Below, piece after piece: positions 25,445 to 38,028 of a stretch of DNA of 64,000 bases. The notes beneath the pieces were generated by a model, which saw nothing but the letters and a program-made list of their open reading frames with translations, made no database searches and was not told the origin of the DNA. Both the position numbers and the translations under genes were made by a program. The first letter of the stretch is position 1; each line of letters starts with the position of its first letter. This stretch comes from Schistocephalus solidus (taxonomy: Eukaryota > Platyhelminthes > Cestoda > Diphyllobothriidea > Diphyllobothriidae), in NCBI GenBank assembly GCA_017591395.1, contig WEDG01004640.1, positions 44,786 through 108,785 on the forward strand, in the 5' to 3' direction.

Positions 25445-25861
25445 TTGGTTGCCCCGACCAACTCGCACCTTCAAATCTTTTTGCAAGTAGGTTCACTCGG
25501 TAAGGCAGGGTGTAGGCAACTTTATGTGACGGTTGACAGAGCGGTAACCTTAGCCCCCAGTCTTCCTACACCTGTCTCGATGTCTAATTATCACCTCAAC
25601 TTACAACTCCAACACGTGGCCGTCGTGGTGGCAGTTGAAAAGGCCACCTTCTTGCCTAATCTCCAAAACACCTCTCTCCGTATTCGCGCCTTTCGGCTGC
25701 TGTATTTGGAAGTCCATCTGATCGAGCGGGCAAATGTGATTATGGGATTTGTGCGAACGGGAGTCCAGATGAGCCGCCGTGAGATCTGTCTGGGCCTGCT
25801 GCTTATCACTTTCAGTTCAAAAGACAGACCAACGCCTGTTAGCCCATCCAACAATCAGTGA
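25445..25861 (+). CDS. Possible small unidentified protein or exon
   Basis: A 138-codon frame that looks more coding-like than its neighbours from about 25580 on, with runs such as QHVAVVVAVEKATFLPNLQN and RLLYLEVHLIERANVIMGFV, ending SPSNNQ then TGA. An internal ATG at about 25580 gives roughly 93 residues. AATAAA words lie just downstream (25877 and 25909). I do not recognise a family. It sits antisense inside the MARCH intron and has no repeat partner in this window. It could be a single-exon gene, an exon of a plus-strand gene, a fragment of an element, or chance. Confidence 0.25.
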   Translation: MVAPTNSHLQIFLQVGSLGKAGCRQLYVTVDRAVTLAPSLPTPVSMSNYHLNLQLQHVAVVVAVEKATFLPNLQNTSLRIRAFRLLYLEVHLIERANVIMGFVRTGVQMSRREICLGLLLITFSSKDRPTPVSPSNNQ

Positions 25862-26064
25862 CAAAAGCCCCACCCAATAAAAGGGTAGCTAAGTTATGTC
25901 CAATGTACAATAAATTAACGTAGAAAGAAAGTCGAGTATGGTATGCATATGTATAAAATTGGATTGGTTCCTAAATTATATTAATTAAGCTAGTCTGACA
26001 GGAGCACCGAGCAGCCGGAGTCTATCAGCGAGTCATACGGGATATCCGGATAAGAGATTACACA

Positions 26065-26310
26065 TCCCTTGATGAACGCTCACCGATCGTTTACGGAACT
26101 CGCTCGTCCCGTTCTGCCTTGGCTCTCATTCTCGAACCCCGCCAACAGTCGCACTGCAGCTAGTAGTAGTAAAGACAGATGACTAATATCGACACAGGCA
26201 AAGGAGACTGGAATGGCCATTTCTGATTCATTAGCCGTCATCAGCTAGTCATTACCAACCCTAGAACTCCAAAACTCTAACCACGGAGCTATGGCCACGT
26301 TTTCTTGCCA
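26065..26310 (-). repeat. SINE family 1, reverse-oriented copy
   Basis: Read on the minus strand: tRNA-like head near 26300-26250 (complement of CTCTAACCACGGAGCTATGG), core TGATGACGGCTAATGAATCAG, a short TAG/CTA run, GGCGGGGTTCGAGAATGAG, and the end CGTTCATCAAGG near 26070. Nearly full length. Confidence 0.7.
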
Positions 26311-26329
26311 GTTTAGTTCGGGAAAATGG

Positions 26330-26430
26330 AAATTCGTTGATGAACGCTCACAGATCCATAACTGAACTCATTCGTCCCGATCGGCCTTTGGAGGTCATTC
26401 TCGGAAAACTCAGCAGGTTTTACGGGATAT
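26330..26430 (-). repeat. SINE family 1, 3' fragment
   Basis: Minus-strand match to the SINE 3' end: GGGACGAATGAGTTCAG and GAGCGTTCATCAACGAA. Only the last 100 bases are recognisable. Confidence 0.55.
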
Positions 26431-27125
26431 CTGAATCGCAGGAGCAAAAGGTCACTCCACGAGCCCTGCGGTAATTGGAAGGATACTCCCGATGAGCCTT
26501 ACCTGGCATCCGTGAGCCAATAGCGATTTGCGGATATTACAAATATATAGGAAATACCAGTCCGTACCCTCCTAGCCAGCCCGCCTTATTAAAGTCGGCC
26601 AGGGTGAGTCTACTCGCTTAGAATCTGAGAAGCACAGGTGCTCTCCGACATGGTGAGTGACAGAAATTATGGGAGATTCTGCACCACTACGAGGTTAATT
26701 ACTCAGATGGAGATTACAAATAAGCAGAATATTTCTTTTAAAAATAAAAAAACTCGTGTAAAGTGCTTTACTAGGTGTAACGTAAGCCCTCGTCTTTTTT
26801 AGTCAGAGTGAAGTGTTTACTACTTAGCTTATTAGCTTCTTCTGAGTGGACAACCGCAAATACAGGGTGGATATTATTAGTATTATTATTACCAGCGACC
26901 AAATATATCATACTGAATGAGGTGTGTTGATGTGCGTTTGCGGTCCTATTATCCCAATGCGGGTCGCGTTTTCGGCGCAAAAATCGAATGCCCCAGGAAA
27001 AAAACCGACTTGGGAGGGGGAGTGCGTAGCCACAAAGAGGGCGGTTGGCAGTGCACGAGAGTGTGCTCAAAAAACGAGGTTGTTTACTTATTTTTTTTGT
27101 TATTTCGGACAACGTCTTAAAAAGA

Positions 27126-27600
27126 TTAATCTCCTTCAAAATACTCTCCAGTAGATGCTATGTCCTTGGCCCCACCCATTTTCCACCGTTCGAAACAGTT
27201 CTTATGGTGATTTGAGGTAAGGTTGTTAAGCGCATCCGGGGGTGTTTTCGTAACCTCTCCTTCGTTCAGAAAACACTGTCCCTTTAGGGTTCTATTCATT
27301 CTTGGGGGATACGACGAAGTCGTAGGGGGCTAGGCCGGGCTAGGAAGGATGGTGGGAAACTGGTGCCATGCCGATGTCGGCATGAACCGGTTGATTTTGA
27401 ACGGTCTGTGGGCAGGCGCGTCGTCATGATGGAGTAGCCAGTTCCACGAGCAACACAAATCCTACGGCTCAGCACATTCGCTTCAACACTTGCAGATAGT
27501 AATGTTGGTTCACTGTGGTTTCATGAGGAACAAATTCAACGTGGACGAAAAAGAAAACCATTGTGGACGCGTTGATCCTCAAGTTTGTCACGGTGTCCGT
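27126..27600 (-). pseudogene. Mariner-family transposase relic
   Basis: Minus-strand remains of a Tc1/mariner transposase. Near 27590-27480 a frame reads VEFVPHETTVNQHYYLQVLKRM, typical of mariner. After a stop and frameshift, WLLHHDDAPAHRPF appears at about 27431-27395, carrying the second catalytic Asp. After another shift, GLAPYDFVVSP near 27330-27300 carries the third. The protein ends ..KDIASTGEYFEGD with TAA at 27126-27128, as mariner proteins do. The first catalytic Asp is not recognisable further upstream. At least three frame disruptions show it is long dead. No terminal inverted repeats were identified. Confidence 0.8.
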
Positions 27601-28289
27601 CGCTATTGTTTCTCATGAATGCTACCTGACCAACTGAGCAGGAAGCGTGTCCAGTAAACGTATCTGACGGGAGAGAGTACACCCTCGTAGAATGTGCTCT
27701 CAATAGATTCTACGCATTCTGATCGCCAGCTCGGGCTGCAAAACGTAATTAAAATCTCAACAACTGGCTCGAACAGAGAATCTTTTTGCAGTCCTCACCA
27801 CTCTTTGTATTAATAGCGCTTGTGCTAGCCGTAGTGACGCCGTGCACTGACTGAACCTAACTATACAGGACCACAGACGAATGAGTAAAAAGCCGCTACA
27901 TTCGTCTACTCAATGAACGAAAATGCCAACCGCTTCAGATTGCCTACTGATTCCTGGTGCGTGCTTGAGTGGTTATTTAGATAGGCAAGCGCAAATACCA
28001 CTACATATTAATGAGCGAAACACTGCGTGTATGCGCGCACAATCACCATTTCGAACGGCTGTACTCTACACCAGTTGCGCGATAGCGAGAGAAGGAGCAG
28101 AAGGGGAGAGTGAGGTGCGCTTTTTTTAGCACCCTGTCACCGTCAGGCGTGGTTATCTCTCCGAAAATGCAAACGCACACTAGTACATGAATCCAAAACA
28201 TATTTTAATTTTCCAATATTATTGTGCAAAACGTCGGTCTCAAAGTTATTGCTCGCCAGAGTTATATACGAATTCTCAACGCTCATAAA

Positions 28290-28790
28290 TAATAGTACCT
28301 GGGGTTTTGTATGACTAACTGATGACGGCTAATGAGCCAGAAAAGGCTCTTTCAGTCTCAGTCGTCTTTTTTAGCCCTGTTAATATGCCTATTATGCTAC
28401 TAGCTGCACTCCCACTTCGTGGGATCCGAGCCAGGTGTGATGGTACGCCGAGGGCCGGCTCAGGCCGAGCCAACCACCTGCGCCCTCTCCCATCTCCGGT
28501 CTTCTTGACTCTGTCATGACACCGGGCTCAGGTGGGGGAGGAGGAGAGAGTGCGGTAGCTGCAGCGCAAGTCTACTATCACTTTAAACTAAATCACGCGC
28601 AAGTCACCGTCCTTGCACTTCCCTTCTATAGTGCATACGGTAGACATCGTCGGACTACGACGGTCGAACTGTCGTATACTACTAGTCGCCGTGGAACTGC
28701 TGGCGGGGCTCGAGAAGCTGCCCGAAGGCAGAACGGGACGAGTGAGTGCCGTTAACGATCGATGAGCGTTCATCAATGACAGTACTTAAT
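28290..28790 (+). repeat. SINE family 1 copy split by an R3 insertion
   Basis: The 5' part (28290-28403) has ACTAACTGATGACGGCTAATGAG and the CTCAGTCGTC segment. The 3' part (28679-28790) has GCTGGCGGGGCTCGAGAAG, GGGACGAGTGAGTG and GAGCGTTCATCAATGA. Between them lies a 275-base R3 tail. The two parts join in the order seen in the intact SINE at 43281. Confidence 0.8.
28404..28678 (+). mobile_element. R3 tail insertion with 7-base target-site duplication
   Basis: Starts CTGCACTCCCACTTCGTGGG and ends with GACGGTCGAACTGTCGTATA. CTACTAG flanks it on both sides (28397-28403 and 28679-28685). It contains only the last part of the retroelement tail, as expected of a severely 5'-truncated target-primed insertion. 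Confidence 0.75.
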
Positions 28791-29435
28791 TGTTTGTTTT
28801 GCCCTCTGTCTATTATCACAGCGTTTCCAGTTGATTTAAATCTCACCTGTGAAACTGCTAGTTGTCGAGGAGTGTTGAGTCGCTCAGCTCAGCATCACGC
28901 TACACTTGCAAGGCAAATGATCCCACAGACGAAATTATGTCTCCTGTAACAATGTCAGTCCTCCGTGGGCGCCACATGGCCACTTCTTCTGGTCCACAGT
29001 TCGCCAGCGCAGGAGCCCATGAAGCGGCCATCGAGGAGCGCTTGTTTGTGGTGGGATGGTGGTGTTTTTAGCGCACTGGATTCTGATCCATGTTTGAATT
29101 TAGCCTAAATAATGACATGCTGTTGTGCTGTGGAAATGGGGAGTCATTAGGGGGCAAATGTAATCAAAAAAGTCCTTATATGCATGCAAACGAAGCTGAG
29201 ATCCCGACGGTACGCTGTGCTGTTTCAGCACGGCCCTGCCACTCTACCTTCTTAGTCAACTTGCTCCAGTAACAGATCATAAATCCGTCTGTACGCCGAC
29301 TGTGTGTGTGGATCTGAAATTGAGTCCTGGAAAAAAGAGATGGCTGATTCACACTTCGCCTCGGCCGAGAATTAATAGTGTGATCGGTGTGTGACACAGG
29401 CTTAGACTTCTGATTTGACCTTTGCACCGGCAGCT
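28791..29435. other. Intronic stretch, nothing recognised
   Basis: No protein domain or family repeat seen. Confidence 0.4.
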
Positions 29436-29439
29436 AAAA

Positions 29440-30112
29440 TGCACACGTACTCCCTAAACGGGTCGCATGGTAGACGCACTGGACCAACATGGGGGCCAAA
29501 TTAGGGTACGGCAGGCGTTATTATTATTCCGGGTAGGTGGTCCCATAACAAATGCCGATTACGGGGGGAGCGCGCACCAAACACGGTCACGCGCAGGTGC
29601 CGGATCAGGTACTATTATTTACTTATTATGAGCGTTAAGAATGCGGCCAATGCATGGTCTTATTTAACCATGTGCGCATCCATGAACTATTTTACGAAAC
29701 CCTACCATCCCGAATCGATCATCTCCCCCTAAACCTAGTTGCCCACGCAAACATCCTTAGGCTACATATGAAAGATTACGTTTCGCCCGATTATGCCCTT
29801 TGGGCGCTTAAAATAAAAACATTTATTGACTGTGATTTATCTGAGATGCGGTCCCATAACAAATGCGGCACATTGGGGATGTGCGTGTTCAAAATTGGCA
29901 TGCGTGAATGCAGGCTCACGCGGCACCCCGCTCTTCCACTCCGTGGGAGATGATTCACCTGTGCCCGACACCGCCTTCGGCCTTCTTGACAGCGGGCAAA
30001 GGCGGATTAGGGAAGAGAGATTGCAGTAGATGCAGGGCAAGTCTACTATCAGATAAAACTAATTTTCGCACAAGTCACCTTCTCTACATAACCTCTCTGT
30101 CGGTCGAACTGA
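29440..30112 (+). repeat. R3 tail with its upstream companion repeat
   Basis: 29440-29600 (ACTGGACCAACATGGGGGCC, CCCATAACAAATGCC) is a diverged match to 39530-39660. A second partial copy starts at 29850 (CCCATAACAAATGCGGCACA) and leads into an R3 tail (CACTCCGTGGGAGATG, GACAGCGGGCAAAGGCGG, CAAGTCTACTATC) that ends near CGGTCGAACTG at about 30105. A short HVRIHE-like piece at 29665-29690 resembles the zinc-finger region. Confidence 0.55.
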
Positions 30113-30114
30113 CT

Positions 30115-30330
30115 GGGCACAGAGGCTTAAGTACAGTCAGCGTTCTAGCCAACTGAGATACGAGGCCTCAATTGGGAGCCGTGAGTTTAAACACACTTGG
30201 TTCAAGTTACCCACCCAGCCTACGGCAGCGTATGGATTCCACCAATTCTGATACAGCAAGCTAACTGTCCAAATAGGATTTCCTAATCAGTCAATCTAAA
30301 ATCTACCAGATGACTACCAGGCAGGCCTGT
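30115..30330 (-). repeat. tRNA-like repeat (family 2), partial copy
   Basis: Includes the 5' half of a tRNA-like head in reverse (AGCCAACTGAGATACGAGGCC near 30146-30167), then the flanking body GGGAGCCGTGAGTTTAAACA, CCCGCCCAGCC-like sequence and CTACCAGATGACTACCAGGC. This is the same order as the cluster at 41943-42644. The 3' half of the tRNA head is missing. Confidence 0.65.
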
Positions 30331-33300
30331 AGATTAATATCACCCTAATAATGCATATAATAAAGACAGAAGCGGTGGATTTGGCTATATTGGGCTATAT
30401 TGGTCCTTAGAGTCAAAGCTTTTGCAAATAAGAGAATACAATTTATGTGGTTCTGAGGAACGAACTTAATTATAAACAACTACTTGCCACCTAGAGATGA
30501 AAAATCATGAAATTCGGTGAACAATATTCCGACGAGTTTGGTGGTTCTCACTCGTCTAGCACTTTGTAATATGCTAATGCTTGAAATATCCTTTGAGGTA
30601 ATACTTAACATCTGAATTTCCAGAATTTTATATCTGCAGATTACATGAAATTTTCTTTGCACCGTTACAGGTGTGCAAGCGTAGCTTACCCTATGAGGAT
30701 TGCAGGGCCTGCATGGTCGTACCTGGATTTCCGCAGTGAATCACTCATAAAATCTCGTTTAGGGGAAAATGTTAGTCGTGAGCATCGAATGCAAAAATAG
30801 CGCCAGCATTTTTAATTGGCCGTACGCCATGCAGCACTTTTAGTAGGTACCTTTGTCTTTTACATTTTTTTCCTTTTTTCCTTAGGTAATGTCCTTGACT
30901 GGCAGGAGACATTCCACGAGGGTATCAAGATGAGGCTACTGTGTTTCAAAATCCACACCATAGTGGGGAATAAACGAGTGCATCGTTTCCTACTGTAATA
31001 TGGTGGCATATCTAATCGCCTAACCTCCTAAATAAGCGAATAAAAAAGTACTAGCGTAGAGATCGATTATGTGGCCAACCAGACAGGAAAGAGGAATGGG
31101 GAAAGCCTGTAATTCAGGTGGCTTTACGCAAAATTCCAGGAAAATTATGGTTTAAGGTGACGTGTTAAATTCGGGATTAGGGCTAGGGTTAAAATAAGGT
31201 TAGCATTCAGGGTGGGAGTATGGTTCAGGTTAAGGTTTGGGATAGAGTTTTTATTTGAATTAGGAAACGGGAGTAGGTATACTTCCTGGACGTTGGCGCA
31301 ATGTAACCTGTATTGAATGACTGGCTGATGACGGCTGATAAGCCAGAAAGTGCCATTCGTGGTGCAAAGGCAGTCGTCAGATCAGTAAGCCGGAGACTTC
31401 AAATGGCTGTTGGAGAGGGGTGGGGGTGCGGCAAAGACAATGGCGAGAGCTTCATTGACAAAGCACCCACACGACACTAGATGAAAGACCAGCCCTTAAA
31501 ATCCTCTTACACGCAAAGACAACAGCGCCTGAGGTCACCGCGATACAGAAATGGAAACCCCAACAGCCCAACCAGTTAAGAGAAGTGGAAGTAGTCTAAT
31601 GGGAGGAAGATAGTGATAAGCCTGTCTGGATTCCTGGTTTCATTGGACCTACCCGCACGAAGCATTTAACTGGTTATTCAATTATGGTAAAATTGACAAT
31701 AATATTCTTACAGTTAATACTTACATTACTCTAGCTAGACAGACACAGCTTGCAGCCGAAAGTGAAATCGTTAAATTTGAGGATGTTGTTGCCTTTCATT
31801 TCATTCAGATGTTTATTATTATTTACAGTTTTCTGGACAAAAAAAGTATTATTTTAGAGCTAGCGATTACTCTAGTTTAGGTTAGGGGGTCAGCATAAGT
31901 AAAAGTATTTTAAATATGTCTTATGCTAACAGCGAAGAAGAAACCTAGGAAGGAGTTTTGAAAAAAACCAAGGTTAGGGTGTGGAGTTAGCACTCAACGA
32001 GCAGAGAGTCCGGGTTGAGTTTGGCGACGACTAACAGACCAGAAATTGCCATCCCAATCTCCCTTGTCCCTGTCTGTATTTCGTCTCTTCATATATGAGT
32101 GGTTGTTATGCAAATGACTGCAGACAGAGTGTCCCTAACCTGACCAATGACGCCGTTTGAACCAAGATAGGAAATATGATCTAAGAAACCTCGTAGGCGC
32201 CCCCATCGCGGTCATATCTCCTTGAGAGTTTAGGCTTCCCAAAAGGCTAGACCAACACGCAGGCCACCTTTACTCATGCCGTGCCTAAGCGGGGTTTTAT
32301 TTAGCCGGTGTGAATTCTTAATTATTTTGTACCGGTCTGTGACACCTGTTGGGCGGAGACTAAATCAACCTAACCCACTACTTCCAATGCCATCCCCATT
32401 AGGCCGAGAGGCTCAAACGACTGATACTTGCGCAAACTTCTTTCAGGAAATGCAGTCTATTGTTAACTATAATACATCACATACACATAGAACTATCGCG
32501 ATTATGATAATACGCAAATCTGAAAATTACTAACTATAATGGTAACGCTGTCTTACAAAGGACGAAGGTTTATGAATGTAAAGACTCTTTTTTTAAGATG
32601 GTTTATGTGGTACTCGCACATCCGTGAGATCCGAGACTTCCCTCTTTCTTTTATTTTTGGATCGTGCGGAGTTGAGGACCAGGTCATGTGTGTTGCATGC
32701 GTATATGAGCTATTTCAATTGGTCAGCCATGTCTATACATAGAAATGACTTTTGCAGACAGTGCGTGTGTGATGACACAGACACTTTAGAACTCCATGGC
32801 GTTCGAGCTATGGACGGTTACTTTAGTGAGGCATAAAATATCTACATCAAGGATGGAATAAGAGCTCTAATTAAGGAAATAGATTAGGGATTTAGGGCTC
32901 ATATACTAAGGAAATTGAGAGGCTGGGTTGGCGGACCGAAGGCCTTCTACTGCTTGGCTGCTAGATGGTAAAGTTAAGGAGCTGCAGCCTAATGAGGACC
33001 CATAGGCAATCGATGCAAAAACGAGTTTGCAGCGGTAACTTGCGGCCAGTCATACTGCAACTGAATTGTCCAGGTCCAACTTGAAACGGGCGTAGAGAAA
33101 GCGAGAAAAATGTTGGCTGAATTAGCAACTACAACTTACACGTGGAAAAAATGTTGGGTAGCTTGTAGCATCGCGGAAGAATCATGAGCTTAAGGTCCTT
33201 CCATGTTGGAACCACACGAACGCGCCAGCGACCAACGCGCAGCTGAACACGTCAGGTTGACGGCACGGCTGACTTAACATGTGCACACTACTGGGCCATA

Positions 33301-33335
33301 TGTTTGATGTCACAAACAAAACACGTACGTAATGG
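30331..33335. other. Intronic stretch, two SINE family 1 fragments
   Basis: SINE core fragments lie at about 31310-31380 (TGACTGGCTGATGACGGCTG) and 31985-32095 (AGTCCGGGTTGAG, then TCCCAATCTCCCTTGTCCCT). Loose TTAGGG-like words (AGGGCTAGGGTTAAAA) occur near 31175-31260. Otherwise no gene is recognised. Confidence 0.45.
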
Positions 33336-33339
33336 AAAT

Positions 33340-34060
33340 ACACGATAGTTCGAAGGCGGATTTCAAAGAGGTCCACAGTACGCTCCAGTGAGGGTGGTGC
33401 AGGGACGGTGACTTGTGCATGATTTAATTTAGTGATAGTAGACTTGCGAAGCATCTTCGCACTCTCTCCTCCCCCACCTGAGTCCGGTGTCATGACAGAG
33501 TCAAGAAGACCGCAGGCGGGAGACGGCGCAGGTGGCTGGCGCGGCCGGAGCCGCACTTGGGAGTGTTACCACACCTGGCTCGGATCCCACGGAGTGGGAG
33601 TGCCATACAGGTCACAGTAAGAAAGAGCCATTGTTGCCTGATTCTCAGACCACCAGTCAGCCACTCCACGCAAAACACACATTGGGCTGACCACGCGGTT
33701 CAAGTTATCCCGTCAGTTGGCAACGTTTCAAGCCACGGCTTTTAGCACATCGTGATAGTTTTAAGCACGCCAGATTGTTTATAGTGAGGAACATGCGCTG
33801 AGCCGTTGATCTTACTTTCTTCCCATCCCCACAAGCAGACTACCATGCGCGCCGGTCAGTGGTCTGATGCGGAAGTGGGCGCAGCTGCTGATGCCCTCGT
33901 CCAACTGTACTACGTACACGACCTGGCCCCCCAACCAAAAGCACCAGGATTTCACACAGCAGGGGGTTGAACGGCTTACATCTCCCATGTGTGAGATAGA
34001 CAGAGGTCACGTTAAGAAGGAGCTATCGCAGCCTGACTCTCAGACCACCAGCTCGTATTA
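33340..34060 (-). repeat. Solo R3 tail, nearly full length
   Basis: Minus-strand tail with both sub-units (starts near 33740 and 34050). It includes the complement of GAGGTCCACAGTACGCTCCA near 33370 and of CCACCTGAGTCCGG near 33475. No zinc-finger or RT sequence precedes it, so only the non-coding tail is present here. Confidence 0.7.
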
Positions 34061-34689
34061 GCGTGGGGGTTAATTTCCCTCTGGAAATCGATGAGCGCGC
34101 GCAACCATCCCACCAACTCCAGCAACAGGCCGAAAGCAGGGGGAGGGGGAAGGGAAGGGCGAAGGGGAACTACCGCAGTCGCCCACAATAATCAGTTCCC
34201 ACGCCCGCCTCTGGCCGCGTTGCCTGGAGGACTGTGTCCGCATTGCGGCAGAGCAGGAGGCATCCCCCTCCGCGTCTCTTCTCCCATTATGTAAGCTTGG
34301 GTGTTTTGAGATGACGCATGATTTCCGAGCTAGCCACTTCATCTTTTGAGCAGATCACGTAGAAATTAAGCTCAAATAAAATAGATTCATTATAAAGACG
34401 TGGTTGTAGTACCTAAAATGTACACTAGCAGATGAAAAAAAAATTGGAATCGAAATCCAGAATGTGACCGTGCACGGGGTAGTCTGCGATTGCCGCGGGT
34501 GGAAAGCAGTATCGCAAGCATAAATAGCCATTTATTTTCGATTCTTCCTTAGTTTCGATGCATACTGCGCTTGGGAGCAAAGAGACAGGAATGTGTTCTT
34601 TGGCAGATGTGTATAATTCATCCTACCCGATTGTGAAAATATTGGCTGGCTGGCTTGTTTTCGAAGTTGTGACAACGAGAGTAAAATCT
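34061..34689. other. No gene recognised
   Basis: A purine-rich GGGAGGGGGAAGGG tract at about 34138-34170 and AT-rich sequence. Small frames only. Confidence 0.4.
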
Positions 34690-34870
34690 GCGCACAGGCA
34701 AGACCAACAAACTGAGCTACGAGGCCCCGACCGAAAGCCCATGAGTTTACTCAGATTTAGGATCAATGTACTTGGCACGTTATGATGACGTATGGAATCC
34801 GCAAATTCTGATTCAGAAGGCTGGCTGCCCACTCAATCTGGACTCATCAGATGAATTTTGACTGATACTT
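34690..34870 (-). repeat. tRNA-like repeat (family 2), diverged partial copy
   Basis: AACTGAGCTACGAGGCCCC at 34710-34729 is the start of the tRNA-like head in reverse. The body that follows (CATGAGTTTACTC, GTATGGAATCCGC, CTGATTCAGAAGGCTGGCTGCCCA) matches 42060-42160 with many changes. Confidence 0.6.
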
Positions 34871-34885
34871 CAAAATAAAGTGCAT

Positions 34886-35049
<164 letters not shown>

Positions 35050-35529
35050 CGTCACTTTATAAATTGACGTTTTAGCACAGTTACAAAGGTCATGGGATCC
35101 GGTCATGTGATTAAACTCGATGAGGACTCAGAGTTGACCACGATTGCGTCCGATTAGGAGAAACGATAAAATATACCCTTGCACGACATAATGGTCGCCA
35201 TAAGTCGAACATAATTTCCATTTTTCTCCAACAAACACACATTTTATTTCTGCTCAAGAACACGGGCAGGCATATTCGGAGACGCACTGCATACGAAAAA
35301 AATCCAAGGAGAGTGAAGCGGTATACGTTATCAAGCAAGTTAACGTAGCTTTTGAGACCTAGCTGGGCTTCCGATGGTCCAATGTGGACTTTGAAGACTA
35401 TTTCAACGGACTCTTGCAACATCTTTCCGCCCACCGAGTAAGTACCCTAATGCCCACACTAAATGCACGTTTATGTTCGATTTTTGCAGTATATTCTAAC
35501 CCAACCTGCTTGGTGAAAGTCGCTGCCAA

Positions 35530-35850
35530 TGGTTCAGGGCCTCATTTGCGCTTCAATTTATCTTGCGCAGGTGCATGCTCACGCCGCGTCAACCACCTGC
35601 GTCCAATCCCACCTTCGATCTGTTCGACACTGTCGTGACACCGCGCACTGGCGGCTAAGGGAGAAAGAGAGGCGAGAGGGAGAGAGAGAGAGAGGGAGAG
35701 AGAGAGAGAGAAGAGGGAGAGGATGCGGTAGACGCATCACAAGTCTACTATCACACAAGACTGATTCATGCACAAGTCACCGTCCCTAATCCACCAGGCT
35801 GTGCAGCACACGGTGGATCTAGTCAGATAGGACGATCGAACTGTCGGTTC
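35530..35850 (+). repeat. R3 tail with expanded GA tract
   Basis: Tail copy with GTCAACCACCTGCGTCC, TGTTCGACACTGTCGTGACA, AAGTCTACTATCACAC, and the end GACGATCGAACTGTC near 35831. The purine-rich segment normally reading GGGGGAGGAGAGAG is expanded to a GAGA tract of about 70 bases (35660-35732). Confidence 0.7.
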
Positions 35851-37281
35851 AAATCACGCGTTTAATGACGTCAGTTCAGTGACAAGTCCCAACATTTACT
35901 CCTGCTGAGTCAAACTGCCAACTGACTACTAACCTTTGTTTGACAAGGCACATCCATTCGTGTGATGAACTAATCGATACACAATCTGAGTGGTTAAGAG
36001 CTCAGTACACGGATTAAAAGGTTTCGATACATTTTGTGCGCGATTTTATTCCCGGTAAAACATGCACAGGAGCATACCGATTCTCCTATTGACCATCCTT
36101 TCGGCCATCAAGGTTAATTGCAATAGGAAATATGCCATTCGTGTCAATGCAGTCAATAAATTTGATAGAAAAGAATGAAAAGTTCACACCTTAAGTTAAT
36201 TTTGTAGGAGATAACGTAAATTTGGTTCTTTATATTCTAATATAAGAAGTACAATTTGTTATATAACATACTTATGGCATATTTAAATGTTATCAAGCAT
36301 AATCCATTTACTTCCTCCAAGGTCAGTCCATAAAAATTGAATATGGTCCTCAAAAGCGAACCATTTGTGCGCATAAATTACTGTAAAAAGGTGCTGACCT
36401 GGACGTAGACTTTTCAAGCTGCGTTAACACATTTTACAATTTCAACTTATACTAGTAGTTGGAAGCTATTACGCTTATTAAATGTTGAAAACCGGAAAAT
36501 CTTCCCTCAAGCAAGGTAACACAACATTATAAGAAGTAATTTACTAGGAAAGAGTTATTAATAAACTTGTGTGAATTCATTTTACAAAATAGGCTTCGGG
36601 TTAAACGAGCGTTAAAAAAATTGAAGAAAAAATTGCTTGATTAGTCGCTTTTATATAAGGTAGTTTGCACTGGTAACGGGCAGCATTTTTTTGGGGTAGA
36701 ATATACATGGAGTCAGGTATCAGGATAATCAGCTTGCAAATTCACCTACTTGATTTTTATCTTTGAAAATATATCGGTACACGGTACATGTTACAAATAC
36801 AGGCCGGAGCAAGGTATTTTCCCGAAAATTCATGATCTTGTATAGAAAAGTAAACATAGGTAGGCGCTTTCGCCAAGTTACTTTCTGTCATGCAAGATTC
36901 GCCTTTTTGATTTGATATTTGCATATTGAGCTCGCAAGGACAAATATCTGGAACATGATCTCTTGTTTTCGCGTGTTGGAAAGCGGGATCCTTTAAAAAA
37001 AACACCGAAAATAACTTCTTCCAAAGATGCAGCCTGTTTTGGATTATAGGTCTTTTAAAAAATCTGATACTGATTAATGCAAGTTAACCCATTAATTGCT
37101 AGAGTATTTGTTGGCTATTTTGAGGTCAAGGTGTATCTTCGAGTCGACCCAGGCCACTATGGTTAAGATTTTGTCGACGCAGCTGCTGTGCCAGACCGGT
37201 TGTGAGCAGAGGTGACGGTCAAAATTTTGAACAAAACTATGCCATGTATCTGTCGGTAGTTTTCACATTACCCAGACAACG

Positions 37282-37312
<31 letters not shown>

Positions 37313-37810
37313 AAGTAGTAATTTTAGTAGTAATAATAGCAACAATAGTGGCAATTGTAGCATTATTATCCCCACTCATGACACAGGAAGCGAGTGCGCC
37401 TATCATAAAGAAGCGGTGGGAACGATAATTCGCGAAAAGGACGAAGATTAACAAACGCACTAACTGAGAGTAAATAGTCAGCATAGGACCCTTAAAGTAA
37501 CCCAAAAACCCTAACCAATTATGCGTAAATCTAATCATGACCATAACATTAAAAGCTTAAACATTACTTTAAGACCCAACCCCTTAAGCGTAAATCTAAT
37601 CGTAAAACTCTTGAACGTAACCTCACAACCTTAACCGGAATCTTACCTCTAGACTGAAACTCCTAACTCTGACCCTTAAACCTAATCACCTTTATAAAAA
37701 ACCCACCTCCACCATTCCCGTACTGTAGGCATCCTTACTCTTCGTTTTGAGCGTGGGACCACATACGATACCGCCGTTGTAGTAGTACTGCTAATCGTAT
37801 TAGCAGCGGT
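35851..37810. other. AT-rich intronic stretch, no gene recognised
   Basis: A GTAGTAG-rich tract lies at 37281-37345. Many loose CCCTAAC/CCTTAA words lie between 37490 and 37700. A 93-codon minus frame at 37263-37544 is open but its end is a simple-repeat translation. Confidence 0.45.

Positions 37811-38028
<218 letters not shown>

Noticed and set aside
31170..31260. Telomere-like TTAGGG words (also near 13320, 24900 and 37490)
   Set aside because: The words are irregular and interspersed with other sequence, not tandem. There is not enough to call an interstitial telomere.
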